A stretch of DNA of 64,000 nucleotides from Mycobacterium sp. UM_CSW (GCF_000455205.1 NZ_AUWQ01000010.1:1-64000); one strand, 5' to 3'; numbered from the stretch's first letter, positions 34,529 through 44,002 are shown. The notes: a model not told the origin generated them from the sequence alone. A program made the numbers and translations.

Positions 34529-35746
34529 ATGACAGGCCTGGACGGCGTCTTCCGCCGGGAGTGGGGTCCGGCCGTCGCCGCGCTCGCGCGGTGGTCCGGC
34601 GACCTCACGGTTGCGGAGGACGCCGTCCAGGAGGCCTGCGCCGAGGCGCTGCACACCTGGTCTCGCGACGGCGTGCCCGACAGCCCCGGCGGCTGGCTGG
34701 TGACCGTCGCCCGCAACCGCGCGCGGGACCGGCTGCGCCGCGAATCGGTGCGCCCCGGAAAGGAATTGGCGGCTGTGGTGGACGAGATTCGGGCGCGCAC
34801 CGATCACACCGACCCGCACCCCGTCGTCGACGACGAGCTGCGGATGATGTTCACCTGCGCGCACCCGGCGCTGGACCGGCCGTCGCAGCTGGCGCTCACG
34901 CTGCGGTTGGTGTCCGGGCTGACCGTCGGCGAGATCGCCCGCGCGCTGCTGCAGAGCGAGGCGGCCGTCGGGCAGCGAATCACGCGCGCCAAGAACAAGG
35001 TTCGGCACGCCAACATCCCGCTGCGGGTGCCACCCGCCGAGCTGCTGCCCGAGCGCACACCGCATGTGCTCGGCTGCATCTACTCGGTGTTCACCGAGGG
35101 CTATTGGTCGACCGCCGGCCCGTCGGCGATCCGCGACGAACTGTGCGACGAAGGGGTCCGGCTGGCACAGGAGCTGTGCGGGCTGATGCCGCACGAGCCC
35201 GAGGCCCACGCGCTGGCCGCCCTTGTGCTGCTGCACGATTCGCGGCGCGCGACCCGGGTGGACGCCGACGGGCTGCTGGTGCCGCTCGAGGAGCAGGACC
35301 GCCGCCGCTGGGACCGCGGCCGCATCGCCCGCGGGCTGGACCGGTTACGGCGGGCCGAGGGATCGACCGGCCCTTACCTGCCGCAAGCGGTGATCGCCGC
35401 GCTGCACGCGACGGCGCCGTCCTGGGAGCAAACGGATTGGGTCACCATCTGCGCGGCCTACGACCGGCTGCTGTCGATGACGGACTCCCCGGTGGCCCGC
35501 GCCAACCGCGCGATCGCGATCGGCTTCCGCGACGGCCCCGAGGCGGGCCTGGCGGCGCTGGACAGGGCGGCGGACGATCCCCGGCTGGGCCGCTCGAATC
35601 TCGTGGCGACGCTGCGCGCCGATCTGCTTCGGCGCGCGGGACGGCCCGCCGAAGCCGTGCAGTGGTACCGAACGGCGTTGCAGTCCAACGGCTCCGAGCC
35701 GGGCCGCGAGTTCCTGCGGCGCCGCATCGCCGAGTGCGGCGGTTAG
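34529..35746 (+). CDS. ECF sigma factor with C-terminal extension (ECF42-like)
   Basis: A 405-residue protein. Region sigma-2 spans about 10-75 (AEDAVQEACAEALHTW; GWLVTVARNRARDRLRR), sigma-4 about 110-165 (LTLRLVSGLTVGEIARALLQ, AVGQRITRAKNKVR). The remaining 230 residues are a helical, TPR-like extension (DUF6596 type) with CIYSVFTEGYWST and HDSRRATRVDADG. ECF42-group sigma factors have this build, usually lack an anti-sigma factor and are paired with DGPF proteins, as here. No anti-sigma gene is adjacent. ATG at 34529. Confidence 0.88.
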   Translation: MTGLDGVFRREWGPAVAALARWSGDLTVAEDAVQEACAEALHTWSRDGVPDSPGGWLVTVARNRARDRLRRESVRPGKELAAVVDEIRARTDHTDPHPVVDDELRMMFTCAHPALDRPSQLALTLRLVSGLTVGEIARALLQSEAAVGQRITRAKNKVRHANIPLRVPPAELLPERTPHVLGCIYSVFTEGYWSTAGPSAIRDELCDEGVRLAQELCGLMPHEPEAHALAALVLLHDSRRATRVDADGLLVPLEEQDRRRWDRGRIARGLDRLRRAEGSTGPYLPQAVIAALHATAPSWEQTDWVTICAAYDRLLSMTDSPVARANRAIAIGFRDGPEAGLAALDRAADDPRLGRSNLVATLRADLLRRAGRPAEAVQWYRTALQSNGSEPGREFLRRRIAECGG

Positions 35747-35790
35747 GCCGCCGCGAAATCAGGCCTCGCGATCGATGGTCGGCTGCGTTC

Positions 35791-35812
35791 GTCGGCGCCC
35801 TGAGGCGCCGAC
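35791..35812. terminator. Hairpin between convergent ECF sigma gene and rplA
   Basis: GTCGGCGCC and GGCGCCGAC form a perfect 9-base stem with a 4-base loop, 3 bases from the rplA stop. No T run, so it is a weak or factor-assisted terminator for both directions. Confidence 0.55.
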
Positions 35813-35815
35813 TCA

Positions 35816-36523
35816 CTACGCCTCCGCGAAGTTGCGGGTGACGGCCGGGTCCACCGGGATGCCCGGGCCCGTGGTCGTCGACACCGTGATCTTCTTCAGG
35901 TAGCGCCCCTTCGACGACGACGGCTTGAGCCGCAGCACCTCGTCGATCGCGGCGCCGTAGTTCTCCGCCAGGCTCTTCTCGTCGAACGACGCCTTGCCGA
36001 TGACGAAGTGCAGGTTGGCCTGCTTGTCCACCCGGAAGTTGATCTTGCCGCCCTTGATGTCGGCCACGGCCTTGGCGACGTCGGGCGTGACGGTGCCGGT
36101 CTTGGGGTTCGGCATCAGGCCGCGCGGACCCAGGATCCGGGCGATGCGGCCGACCTTGGCCATCTGGTCGGGGGTGGCGATCGCGGCGTCGAAGTCGAGG
36201 AACCCGCCCTGGATCTTCTCGATCAGGTCGTCGCTGCCGACGATGTCCGCGCCGGCGGCCTGCGCCTGCTCGGCCTTGTCGCCGACGGCGAAGACCGCGA
36301 CCCGGGCCGTCTTACCGGTGCCGTGCGGCAGGTTGACGGTGCCGCGGACCATCTGGTCGGCCTTACGCGGGTCGACGCCGAGCCGGATCGCCACCTCGAC
36401 GGTCGCGTCCTGCTTGGCCGACGACGTCTCCTTGGCGAGCTTGGCCGCCTGAAGCGGGGTGTACAGGTTGTCGCGGTCCACCTTCTCGGCGGCGGCGCGG
36501 TATGCCTTGCTGTTCTTGCTCAT
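35816..36523 (-). CDS. rplA: 50S ribosomal protein L1
   Basis: A 235-residue L1 protein, identical in length to the M. tuberculosis one. Landmarks: [53 protein letters not shown], and [18 protein letters not shown]1 binds 23S rRNA and, as in other bacteria, may bind its own mRNA upstream of rplK. ATG 36523 (MSKNSK) is chosen; a TTG four codons upstream is not favoured. Follows rplK by 122 bases. Confidence 0.97.
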   Translation of the reverse strand: MSKNSKAYRAAAEKVDRDNLYTPLQAAKLAKETSSAKQDATVEVAIRLGVDPRKADQMVRGTVNLPHGTGKTARVAVFAVGDKAEQAQAAGADIVGSDDLIEKIQGGFLDFDAAIATPDQMAKVGRIARILGPRGLMPNPKTGTVTPDVAKAVADIKGGKINFRVDKQANLHFVIGKASFDEKSLAENYGAAIDEVLRLKPSSSKGRYLKKITVSTTTGPGIPVDPAVTRNFAEA

Positions 36524-36645
36524 TGATTCATCCAATCTGGTGTTGGGTCGTGGTTAGCGGGCCGAAGCTGGCCCTCCCACGAGGTCTGATTTGTCGGATT
36601 CCTCCTCGGGCCGTACCGGCCCGCATCGTCACCCGACGAGTGGTG

Positions 36646-37074
36646 CTATTCGACGGTAATGCCCATCGACCGGGCGGTACCGGCGATGATCTTGGCGGCG
36701 GCGTCGATGTCGTTGGCGTTGAGGTCCGCCTTCTTGGTCTCGGCGATCTCTTTGACCTGATCCCAGCTGACCTTGGCGACCTTGGTCTTGTGCGGCTCGG
36801 CCGAGCCCTTGCCCACGCCGGCGGCCTTGAGTAGCAGCTTGGCGGCCGGCGGCGTCTTGAGCGCGAAGGTGAAGCTGCGGTCCTCGTAGACCGTGATCTC
36901 CACCGGGATGACGTTGCCGCGCTGGTTTTCAGTCGCGGCGTTGTACGCCTTGCAGAACTCCATGATGTTGACGCCGTGCTGGCCTAGCGCGGGGCCGACC
37001 GGTGGGGCGGGGTTGGCCTGCCCGGCCTGGATCTGCAGCTTGATCAGCCCGACGACCTTCTTCTTCGGGGCCAT
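36646..37074 (-). CDS. rplK: 50S ribosomal protein L11
   Basis: The 142-residue protein has the L11 N-domain ([29 protein letters not shown]) and C-domain ([26 protein letters not shown]). The N-domain is the target site region for thiopeptides and for the stringent factor Rel. Standard position between nusG and rplA. AGGAA lies upstream of the ATG. Matches Rv0640. Confidence 0.97.
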   Translation of the reverse strand: MAPKKKVVGLIKLQIQAGQANPAPPVGPALGQHGVNIMEFCKAYNAATENQRGNVIPVEITVYEDRSFTFALKTPPAAKLLLKAAGVGKGSAEPHKTKVAKVSWDQVKEIAETKKADLNANDIDAAAKIIAGTARSMGITVE

Positions 37075-37119
37075 GAGATGTTTTGGTTCCTTCCTTGCTA
37101 CTGGGCTGAATTCGCCCGG

Positions 37120-37920
<801 letters not shown>

Positions 37921-37933
37921 CTATAACTCAAGC

Positions 37934-38398
37934 TCAGCCGAACACCAGCAGCACCAGTTTGGCCAGGCCGAAATCAGCCAGGCCGACCAGCGCCACCATG
38001 AACGCCAGGAACGCCAGCACCACGGAGGTGTAGGTGAGCATCTGCCGGCGGTTGGGCCAGATCACCTTCCGCATCTCCGCAACGACCTGCTTGAGGTAGT
38101 TGTAGACGAATGCGATCGGGTTGACCGAACGGGCGCCGGGCTTCTTCGCGGTCTTGGCCTTGGCCGTCCGAGCCGTCCGGCCCTTCTTGGCCTTGCCCTC
38201 CTTGGCGACCTCGACCTCGTCCGGCGACTCCGCGTCGACGGACGAACCCGAGTCGTCGGCCACGCGTTGCCGCGTCCGCTTGCCGGTCGGCCGTTGGGGC
38301 CGGGTCACCACGGCCGTCCGACCACCGCTGTCGCGGCTCTCGTCAGTGTCGCCGCCGTCGCGTGCGGCGTCGTTGGCTGCGTCGCCCTCGTCGCTCAC
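37934..38398 (-). CDS. secE: Preprotein translocase subunit SecE
   Basis: The 154-residue protein is a mycobacterial SecE: a long charged N-terminal extension (about residues 1-95) followed by the conserved [12 protein letters not shown] motif and a single transmembrane segment near the C terminus ([21 protein letters not shown]). SecE stabilises SecY in the membrane channel. The start is GTG at 38398. It is upstream of nusG, the usual bacterial order, and downstream of tRNA-Trp. Matches Rv0638. Confidence 0.94.
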   Translation of the reverse strand: MSDEGDAANDAARDGGDTDESRDSGGRTAVVTRPQRPTGKRTRQRVADDSGSSVDAESPDEVEVAKEGKAKKGRTARTAKAKTAKKPGARSVNPIAFVYNYLKQVVAEMRKVIWPNRRQMLTYTSVVLAFLAFMVALVGLADFGLAKLVLLVFG

Positions 38399-38496
38399 CG
38401 CATGCTCCTTTGTTTGCTAGTTTCCTGCGAGCCGTCCCGCATGATGGGGCACTTCTTCCAGTGTCCACCATGGCACGGTCCGCATGTGTCCGTCAG

Positions 38497-38569
<73 letters not shown>

Positions 38570-38713
38570 TCGCGGTTGGCAGGCCAACCTGCGCTTACCT
38601 GCCGGGGCTTACATGACAGGCGCGCTCCCCGATTACTCGAATCCCGGAAAGCGCGCTGATGCTGGGAAAACCCCGAGGTCCGAGTGTACATCGGCCTGGG
38701 AGTCAGATACTAA

Positions 38714-39214
38714 TTACGCGGTTCTGACGACCTGGCCGGTTTCCTTGTCCCACCTGAGCTGGATGGAATTGTCGCCCTCGTGGCCCATCAGGGTGGTGTA
38801 GGCGAGCAGCAGCACCTCGCCATTCTCGTTTGTGCAGGTGTTCTTGGTGACGACGATGTCGGCGCCGAAACGCTCGTCCACCGATTCGATGTCCATACGA
38901 CCGAAGAGCTTGTGGCCGACCAGCAAGGGCGTGTGGTACTGGAATCGCTGGTCGACCTGGACGATCTGCATGGTCTCCATGCCCACATCGACGTTCCGGA
39001 AGAAATCGTCCTGGATGATCTTCGCGAAGATCGACACAAAGGTGAGCGGTACGACCAAGGCGTCGTACCCCAACTCGGCGGCCGCTTGCTCGTCGAAACA
39101 GGCCCGGTCGGTGCACTTGATCGCCCGCGCAAAGGCGCGATTCTGCTCCCGGCCGATCTCGAAGTAGTCCGGGTATATCCACGTCATCCCTCGGACGTCG
39201 GTTTTGAGAGCCAT
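38714..39214 (-). CDS. hadC: (3R)-hydroxyacyl-ACP dehydratase subunit HadC
   Basis: A 166-residue hot-dog-fold subunit. Family landmarks: MTWIYPDYFEIGREQNRAFARA, AELGYDALVVPLTFVSIF, QIVQVDQRFQYHTPL. Like HadA it lacks the catalytic Asp/His dyad, which HadB supplies, so it acts as the substrate-binding partner of the HadBC dehydratase in the FAS-II elongation of the meromycolate chain. Starts 3 bases after hadB. Matches Rv0637. Confidence 0.93.
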   Translation of the reverse strand: MALKTDVRGMTWIYPDYFEIGREQNRAFARAIKCTDRACFDEQAAAELGYDALVVPLTFVSIFAKIIQDDFFRNVDVGMETMQIVQVDQRFQYHTPLLVGHKLFGRMDIESVDERFGADIVVTKNTCTNENGEVLLLAYTTLMGHEGDNSIQLRWDKETGQVVRTA

Positions 39215-39217
39215 GGA

Positions 39218-39646
39218 TTACGCCAGCTTGGCCGACGCGATCGCCCGACCGAAGATCTTCTTGCCGCCGGTGGTGGCCGTGAGGGCGATGGTGACCGACT
39301 TGCTGTCCGGATCCACCGATTTCACCCTGCCGCTGAAGACCAGCTCGGCACCCTTGCCGTCGTTGGGCACCGGGACCACAGCCGTGAACCGCACGTTGTA
39401 TTCCGTGACGGCGCCGGGGTCGCCGACCCACGACGTCACGTAACCGCCGCCGATGCCCATCGTCAGCATGCCGTGCGCGATCACCGTGTCCAGCCCGACG
39501 ACCTTGGCGATGTCGTCGTCCCAGTGGATCGGGTTCAAGTCGCCGGAGACTCCCGCGTAGTTCACCAGGTCCTGACGGGTCAGTGGGTACGTCTTCTCCG
39601 GCAGCCGGTCCCCGACCTTCACCGAACTGAACTCACGCAGCGCCAT
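39218..39646 (-). CDS. hadB: (3R)-hydroxyacyl-ACP dehydratase catalytic subunit HadB
   Basis: A 142-residue hot-dog protein, the length of M. tuberculosis HadB, with the hydratase-2 dyad Asp36 and His41 in GDLNPIHWDD. It provides the active site in both HadAB and HadBC heterodimers. The ATG at 39646 lies within the last codons of hadA, a 14-base overlap, so translation is coupled. An in-frame extension to 39727 lies wholly inside hadA and is discarded. Matches Rv0636. Confidence 0.95.
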   Translation of the reverse strand: MALREFSSVKVGDRLPEKTYPLTRQDLVNYAGVSGDLNPIHWDDDIAKVVGLDTVIAHGMLTMGIGGGYVTSWVGDPGAVTEYNVRFTAVVPVPNDGKGAELVFSGRVKSVDPDSKSVTIALTATTGGKKIFGRAIASAKLA

Positions 39647-40112
39647 CAGAAAATCCCGCCTCCCCATTTTCGCCGGCACGGCCCGCCAGGGTCGTGTAGG
39701 TCTCCTGCACGATGTCACCTGCCTCATCGGTGATGATGTTCTTGGTCACGATGATCTGGGTGCCGTGCGCCTCGCGCATCGAGTCCAACCACACATCGCA
39801 GTAGAGCTTGTCACCCGCCACGATCGGCTTCGCGAACTTCAGCACCTGGTCGACCTGGACGATCTGCGCTTCCTCGACCGAAATGTTGGCGTATTGGAAG
39901 AACGCCGACTGGGCCTTATAGCCGAAAACGCAAATGAAGGTCAGCGGGGCCACCAGGGCCTTATAGCCGAGCTCGGCGGCGGCGTCCTCCTCGTAGAACG
40001 ACTTGTCGTCGTTTTGCACCGCCACCGCGTACTCGCGGATCTTCTCCCGCTCCACGACGTAGTAGTCGGGGTAGCGGTAGTGCATCCCGACGATGTCTGC
40101 GCTCAATGACAC
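39633..40112 (-). CDS. hadA: (3R)-hydroxyacyl-ACP dehydratase subunit HadA
   Basis: A 159-residue hot-dog protein with SADIVGMHYRYPDYY, AELGYKALVAPLTFICVFGYKAQ and GDKLYCDVWLDSMREAHGTQII. It is the substrate-binding partner of HadB; the catalytic dyad is absent. GTG start (VSLSAD). First gene of hadABC, downstream of rpmG by 43 bases. HadAB is the known target of thiacetazone and isoxyl in M. tuberculosis. Matches Rv0635. Confidence 0.94.
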   Translation of the reverse strand: MSLSADIVGMHYRYPDYYVVEREKIREYAVAVQNDDKSFYEEDAAAELGYKALVAPLTFICVFGYKAQSAFFQYANISVEEAQIVQVDQVLKFAKPIVAGDKLYCDVWLDSMREAHGTQIIVTKNIITDEAGDIVQETYTTLAGRAGENGEAGFSDGAA

Positions 40113-40155
40113 AGGTCTAGAACCTACCTAGCCAATCTCGATGAATGCCTCGGGG

Positions 40156-40323
40156 CTACCGCGTCTCCCGGTGGGGCTGGTGCTTGCCGCAGTTCGGGCA
40201 GAACTTATTCAGCTCCATGCGGTCGGGGTCGTTGCGGCGGTTCTTCTTGGTGATGTAGTTGCGGTGCTTGCACACCTCGCATGCCAAGGTGATCTTGGGC
40301 CGCACGTCGGTACTGGAAGCCAT
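40156..40323 (-). CDS. rpmG: 50S ribosomal protein L33
   Basis: A 55-residue protein, [20 protein letters not shown] at its start, with two CxxC pairs (CEVC and CPNC) and the terminal sequence [10 protein letters not shown]. The CxxC motifs are of the zinc-binding (C+) L33 type. It lies between the tRNA pair and hadA on the minus strand and corresponds to RpmG2 (Rv0634B). Too short for most ORF filters. Confidence 0.93.
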   Translation of the reverse strand: MASSTDVRPKITLACEVCKHRNYITKKNRRNDPDRMELNKFCPNCGKHQPHRETR

Positions 40324-40373
40324 GTCCGTTCTCTCTCAAATCTCTCGCGTCGCACTGTTGTGCTGTTGCCTTG

Positions 40374-40447
<74 letters not shown>

Positions 40448-40500
40448 TCTGGTCCACCCCGCTTCGGGGTGTTGGCCGCCTGCCTGCTCGGCGTCCGCCG

Positions 40501-40573
40501 AGCCCCCTAACGGAATCGAACCGTTGACCTTTTCCTTACCATGGAAACGCTCTACCGACTGAGCTAAGGGGGC
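40501..40573 (-). tRNA. thrT: tRNA-Thr (GGU)
   Basis: A 73-base cloverleaf: acceptor GCCCCCT/AGGGGGC, D-arm TAGCTCAGTCGGTAGAGC, anticodon loop ATGGTAA (GGU), T-arm AACGGTTCGATTCCGTT. It lies 53 bases upstream of tRNA-Met on the same strand, so both probably come from one transcript with rpmG. Confidence 0.93.
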
Positions 40574-40700
40574 CGTTCACCCAAGCGACGGTCCAGTCGC
40601 GGGCCAAAAAGAGGGTACAGCCTGGGACGCAACGTCACCAAACCACCGACGTGGCCCTGGTCGGCTTCCGAGACGAGTTGGCGGGCGGTGCGGTAATCGA

Positions 40701-40904
40701 TCACCCGCCCTCGCCGTGACGGGGTTGCCACGCGCTGAGATCGCTGAACTCGTCGTACTCCTCGCCGTCCTTCTCTTCCGGGTCCGACTCACCAAGCAAG
40801 GTCCGCAACGCGAGATGAACGGCCTCGCGGGTGTCGGCCAGATGGAACCGACGTATCGCCTCTTGGACCAGCTCGTCGTCGATTTCGATCTCGACCTTCC
40901 TCAT
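40701..40904 (-). CDS. VapB-family antitoxin, orphan
   Basis: A 67-residue protein beginning VEIEIDDELVQEA with TREAVHLALRTLL, the ribbon-helix-helix layout of VapB (PF09957-type). The C-terminal half is acidic (DPEEKDGEEYDEFSD), as expected for the toxin-binding tail. No PIN-domain toxin follows; only a 46-codon frame (40564-40704) overlapping in GTGA and running into tRNA-Thr. TATTGT is 6 bases from the ATG. Corresponds in position to Rv0634A. Confidence 0.7.
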   Translation of the reverse strand: MRKVEIEIDDELVQEAIRRFHLADTREAVHLALRTLLGESDPEEKDGEEYDEFSDLSAWQPRHGEGG

Positions 40905-40910
40905 GGGCCA

Positions 40911-40916
40911 ACAATA
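40911..40916 (-). promoter_or_regulatory. -10 element for leaderless vapB-like gene
   Basis: TATTGT on the minus strand is 6 bases from the ATG at 40904. Confidence 0.4.
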
Positions 40917-40963
40917 CCCACTGAGGGTGACCGGAACCGAGCGGCGAGTCGCGGACGAGCCAC

Positions 40964-40969
40964 TAGTCT
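40964..40969 (+). promoter_or_regulatory. -10 element for leaderless MBL hydrolase gene
   Basis: TAGTCT is 6 bases from the GTG at 40976, the leaderless spacing; it is divergent from the vapB-like promoter 48 bases away. Confidence 0.45.
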
Positions 40970-40975
40970 GGTCGG

Positions 40976-41689
40976 GTGTCAGAGGACCGGTTGTACTTTC
41001 GCCAACTGCTCTCGGGTCGCGATTTCGCCGCCGGTGACATGTTCGCGACGCAGATGCGCAACTTTGCCTACCTGATCGGGGACCGCCAGACCGGCGACTG
41101 CGTGGTGGTCGACCCCGCGTATGCCGCCAGTGATCTGCTCGACGCGCTCGAGGCCGACGGCATGCACCTGTCCGGCGTGCTGGTGACGCACCATCACCCC
41201 GACCACGTGGGTGGCTCGATGATGGGGTTCCAGATGGAGGGCCTGGCCGAGCTGCTGGAGCGGGCGGCCGTCCCGGTGCATGTGAATACGCATGAAGCCG
41301 TGTGGGTTTCGCGGGTCACCGGGATCGGCCTCGGCGACCTCACCACCCACGAGAGCCACGACAAGGTCGGCATCGGCGATATCGAGATCGAGCTGCTGCA
41401 CACGCCGGGGCACACCCCCGGCAGCCAATGCTTCCTGCTCGGCGACCGCCTGGTCGCCGGTGACACGCTGTTCCTCGACGGCTGCGGGCGCACCGACTTC
41501 CCCGGCGGGGACTCCGACGAGATGTACCGCAGCCTGCAGCGGCTCGCCGCGCTGCCGGGCGACCCGACCGTCTTTCCGGGACACTGGTATTCGGCCGAGC
41601 CGAGCGCTTCGCTGTCGGAGGTCAAGCGCACAAACTATGTGTATCGCGCCGCCGACCTCGATCAGTGGCGAATGTTGATGGGCGGGTAA
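40976..41689 (+). CDS. MBL-fold hydrolase (glyoxalase II-like)
   Basis: A 237-residue metallo-beta-lactamase-fold protein. Metal-binding motifs are intact: THHHPDHVGG (about residues 69-78), HTPGHTPGS (His), GDTLF (bridging Asp) and FPGHWYS (final His). It resembles hydroxyacylglutathione hydrolases and persulfide dioxygenases; because mycobacteria use mycothiol, the natural substrate may be a mycothiol conjugate. GTG start. Matches Rv0634c. Confidence 0.88.
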   Translation: MSEDRLYFRQLLSGRDFAAGDMFATQMRNFAYLIGDRQTGDCVVVDPAYAASDLLDALEADGMHLSGVLVTHHHPDHVGGSMMGFQMEGLAELLERAAVPVHVNTHEAVWVSRVTGIGLGDLTTHESHDKVGIGDIEIELLHTPGHTPGSQCFLLGDRLVAGDTLFLDGCGRTDFPGGDSDEMYRSLQRLAALPGDPTVFPGHWYSAEPSASLSEVKRTNYVYRAADLDQWRMLMGG

Positions 41690-41784
41690 TTGACGTGGGC
41701 AATTTTATGGGCCGAATACCTCTACGATCGGTTCAGCGAAAATTTCCCGCCAGATCACTGTGATATAAGCGGAGGGTGGATTCA

Positions 41785-42618
41785 ATGGGGTGGATCCAGG
41801 GCGGCTGGCACGGGGTGACAAATGTGGGGTCCAGCACCTGGTTGGCGTGGGCGGCGTGGGCCGCGATCTTGCTGGGTGTCGTCGCGCTGATCTTCACAAA
41901 TCGCCAGCTCAGACTCAACCGGCGGGTGGCCGCGGAGCGGATCCGACCGCACGTCGCAATGTTCATGGAACCGCATCCCGCCGACTGGCACGTTATCGAA
42001 CTCGTGGTCAGGAATTTCGGCCAGACGGCGGCCTACAACATCCGTTTTTCATTTCCGAATCCGCCGACGGTGGCCGAATACGAAAACGCCGCCGACGGCT
42101 ACGCCGACGTCGCAGAACTGCAGCTTCCGAGCGAGTTGCCGGTGCTCGCGCCCGGGCAGGAATGGCGCATGGTGTGGGACTCGGCGCTCGACCGCGCCGA
42201 AATCGGAACCGGCATCGAATCCCGCTTCACCGGGACCCTGATCTATTACGACCGCCCCGACAAGCCGCGCGGTTGGCGGTTCTGGCGGGGCGAGCGACCC
42301 GCCCTGCAGACGAGCGTGGTGCTGGACTGGGATGCCCTGCCGCCGGTCCAGCGCATTGAGTTGATGACGACGCACGACCTGGCGAAACGGGAAAAGCAGA
42401 AGCTGGAGCTGTTGCGCGGGCTGCTGACCTACTTCCACTACGCGAGCAAGGAGACGCGCCCCGAGGTGTTCCGCAGCGAGATCGAGCGGATCAACGGCGC
42501 CGTGCAGGAGACGCAGGAGCGCTGGCGCACCCGGCTGCTCGACCAGCCCACCGACGTCAGCGTGCGCTGGGGCAACGCCGAAGCGGATCTGGCCAAACAC
42601 CGCAGCCAGCACGTCTGA
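41785..42618 (+). CDS. Membrane-anchored protein of unknown function (Rv0633c-like)
   Basis: A 277-residue protein with one predicted transmembrane helix at about residues 17-36 (WLAWAAWAAILLGVVALIF) followed by a soluble domain. The middle (HVIELVVRNFGQTAAYNIRF, LAPGQEWRMVWDS) looks like an Ig-like beta-sandwich; the last 70 residues are helical and charged, probably a coiled coil. No catalytic motif is recognised. ATG 41785 follows GGAGGG. Matches Rv0633c in position. Confidence 0.7.
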   Translation: MGWIQGGWHGVTNVGSSTWLAWAAWAAILLGVVALIFTNRQLRLNRRVAAERIRPHVAMFMEPHPADWHVIELVVRNFGQTAAYNIRFSFPNPPTVAEYENAADGYADVAELQLPSELPVLAPGQEWRMVWDSALDRAEIGTGIESRFTGTLIYYDRPDKPRGWRFWRGERPALQTSVVLDWDALPPVQRIELMTTHDLAKREKQKLELLRGLLTYFHYASKETRPEVFRSEIERINGAVQETQERWRTRLLDQPTDVSVRWGNAEADLAKHRSQHV

Positions 42619-42641
42619 CGCGGGGATAAAAGGAGCAACTT

Positions 42642-43337
42642 ATGAGCGGCCCGGTCCACTACAGCAAGCAGGACTCCATCGCGGTCATCAGGATGGACGA
42701 CGGCAAAGTCAACGCGCTGGGCCCGACCATGCAGCAGGCGCTTAACGAGGCGATCGACCGGGCCGACAGTGACAACGCCGGGGCGCTGGTGATCACCGGG
42801 AACGACCGGGTGTTCAGCGGCGGCTTCGACCTGAAGATCCTGACCTCGGGCCAGGCGCAGCCCGCGATCGACATGCTCCGGGGCGGCTTCGAGCTGGCCT
42901 ACCGGCTGCTGTCCTACCCCAAGCCGGTGGTGATGGCCTGCACCGGCCATGCCATCGCGATGGGCGCGTTCCTGCTGTCGTCCGGCGACCACCGGGTGGC
43001 CGCCCACGCCTACAACATTCAGGCCAACGAAGTCGCGATCGGCATGGTCATCCCGTACGCGGCCCTGGAGATCATGAAACTGCGGCTGACACAGTCCGCC
43101 TACCAGCAGGCCGCCGGGCTTGCCAAGACGTTCTTCGGCGAAACCGCCCTCGCGGCGGGCTTTGTCGATGAAATCGTGCTGCCCGAGATCGTGGTCAGCC
43201 GCGCCGAGGAGGCCGCGCGTGAATTCGCCGGCCTGCACCAGCACGCCCATGCCGCAACCAAATTGCGCGCCCGCGCCGAGGCGCTCAAAGCCATCCGCGC
43301 CGGAATCGACGGAATAGAGGCCGAATTCGGGCTCTGA
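42642..43337 (+). CDS. echA3: Crotonase-family protein EchA3
   Basis: A 231-residue crotonase-fold protein with RVFSGGFDLKIL and GHAIAMGAFLLSSGDHRVA. Neither catalytic Glu of enoyl-CoA hydratase is present (GAFLLS in place of GGGCEL), so it is probably a different acyl-CoA transformation or a non-catalytic member. GGAGC is upstream of the ATG. Followed by a terminator. Matches Rv0632c. Confidence 0.88.
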   Translation: MSGPVHYSKQDSIAVIRMDDGKVNALGPTMQQALNEAIDRADSDNAGALVITGNDRVFSGGFDLKILTSGQAQPAIDMLRGGFELAYRLLSYPKPVVMACTGHAIAMGAFLLSSGDHRVAAHAYNIQANEVAIGMVIPYAALEIMKLRLTQSAYQQAAGLAKTFFGETALAAGFVDEIVLPEIVVSRAEEAAREFAGLHQHAHAATKLRARAEALKAIRAGIDGIEAEFGL

Positions 43338-43366
43338 GCCGCGGGCGCTGATGAACCGAGCATGCG

Positions 43367-43402
43367 AACGCGGTGGCAGGTAAAAGACCTGGCCACCGCG
43401 TT
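43367..43402. terminator. Bidirectional hairpin after echA3 and cynS
   Basis: AACGCGGTGGCAGG (43367-43380) pairs with CCTGGCCACCGCGTT (43388-43402), one bulged G, with a TAAAAGA loop. It lies in the convergent gap between echA3 and the cyanase gene. Confidence 0.7.
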
Positions 43403-43463
43403 GCTCGCCTCCTCGTGGCCAGTGTGACACGGACGGCGCGCGCCGTCACTTCACCTTCGTGGG

Positions 43464-43919
43464 TCAGTCGTCCGCCGACGTCCACTGGTAGGGAAGGAAT
43501 TTCCCGTCGAATGTCACCACCACCCGGTCACCCGAGGCGTGCGGCCGCTTTTGCAGGTCGACGCTGAAGTTGATCGCGCTCATGATGCCGTCGCCGAACT
43601 GCTCGTGGATGAGTTCCTTGATGGCGCCGCCGTACACCTGGAGGGCTTCGTAGAAGCGGTAGATGGTCGGGTCGGTCGGCACGGCGGTGGGCAAGCCGCC
43701 GCGCATGGGCGGGGCCGCCAGCACGGGCACCGCCGACTCGTCGAGGCCGAGCATTTCGACGAGGACCTTGCCGAGCTCGGCGGGGATCGGGTGCTGGCCC
43801 AGCAACGCCGACGTGGTCCATAGCACCGGCCTGTCGATCGCGTCGGCCAGCTCCTGCCAGGTCAGCCCCCTGGCCAACCGCGCGACGACGACCTGTTCGG
43901 TGAGTTCGTTTCTCGTCAT
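43464..43919 (-). CDS. cynS: Cyanate hydratase (cyanase)
   Basis: A 151-residue cyanase, which converts cyanate and bicarbonate to ammonia and CO2. The three catalytic residues are in place: Arg88 and Glu91 in PTDPTIYRFYE and Ser114 in GDGIMSAINF (equivalents of E. coli Arg96, Glu99, Ser122). The N-terminal domain is helical. ATG 43919 is used; ATGs at 43931 and 43955 are in frame and possible. No CynT carbonic anhydrase or CynR is nearby. An inverted repeat lies 66 bases upstream. Not at this site in M. tuberculosis as I recall. Confidence 0.9.
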   Translation of the reverse strand: MTRNELTEQVVVARLARGLTWQELADAIDRPVLWTTSALLGQHPIPAELGKVLVEMLGLDESAVPVLAAPPMRGGLPTAVPTDPTIYRFYEALQVYGGAIKELIHEQFGDGIMSAINFSVDLQKRPHASGDRVVVTFDGKFLPYQWTSADD

Positions 43920-43984
43920 GCGTATCAGCATTGCACTGGTTTGGTACAGGCTCATGTCGGCGGACAACCACGCTCTGCGAATCT

Positions 43985-44002
43985 GATATCGCCCGCGATA
44001 TC
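43985..44002. promoter_or_regulatory. Inverted repeat upstream of cynS
   Basis: GATATCG-CCCG-CGATATC is a perfect 7-base-arm inverted repeat, between the methyltransferase stop and cynS. It could bind a regulator of cynS, though no regulator gene is adjacent. Confidence 0.45.

Noticed and set aside
40564-40704. Possible VapC toxin after the vapB-like gene
   Set aside because: Only 46 codons, no PIN-domain acidic residues, and its 3' end runs into tRNA-Thr. Recorded as a possible remnant only.
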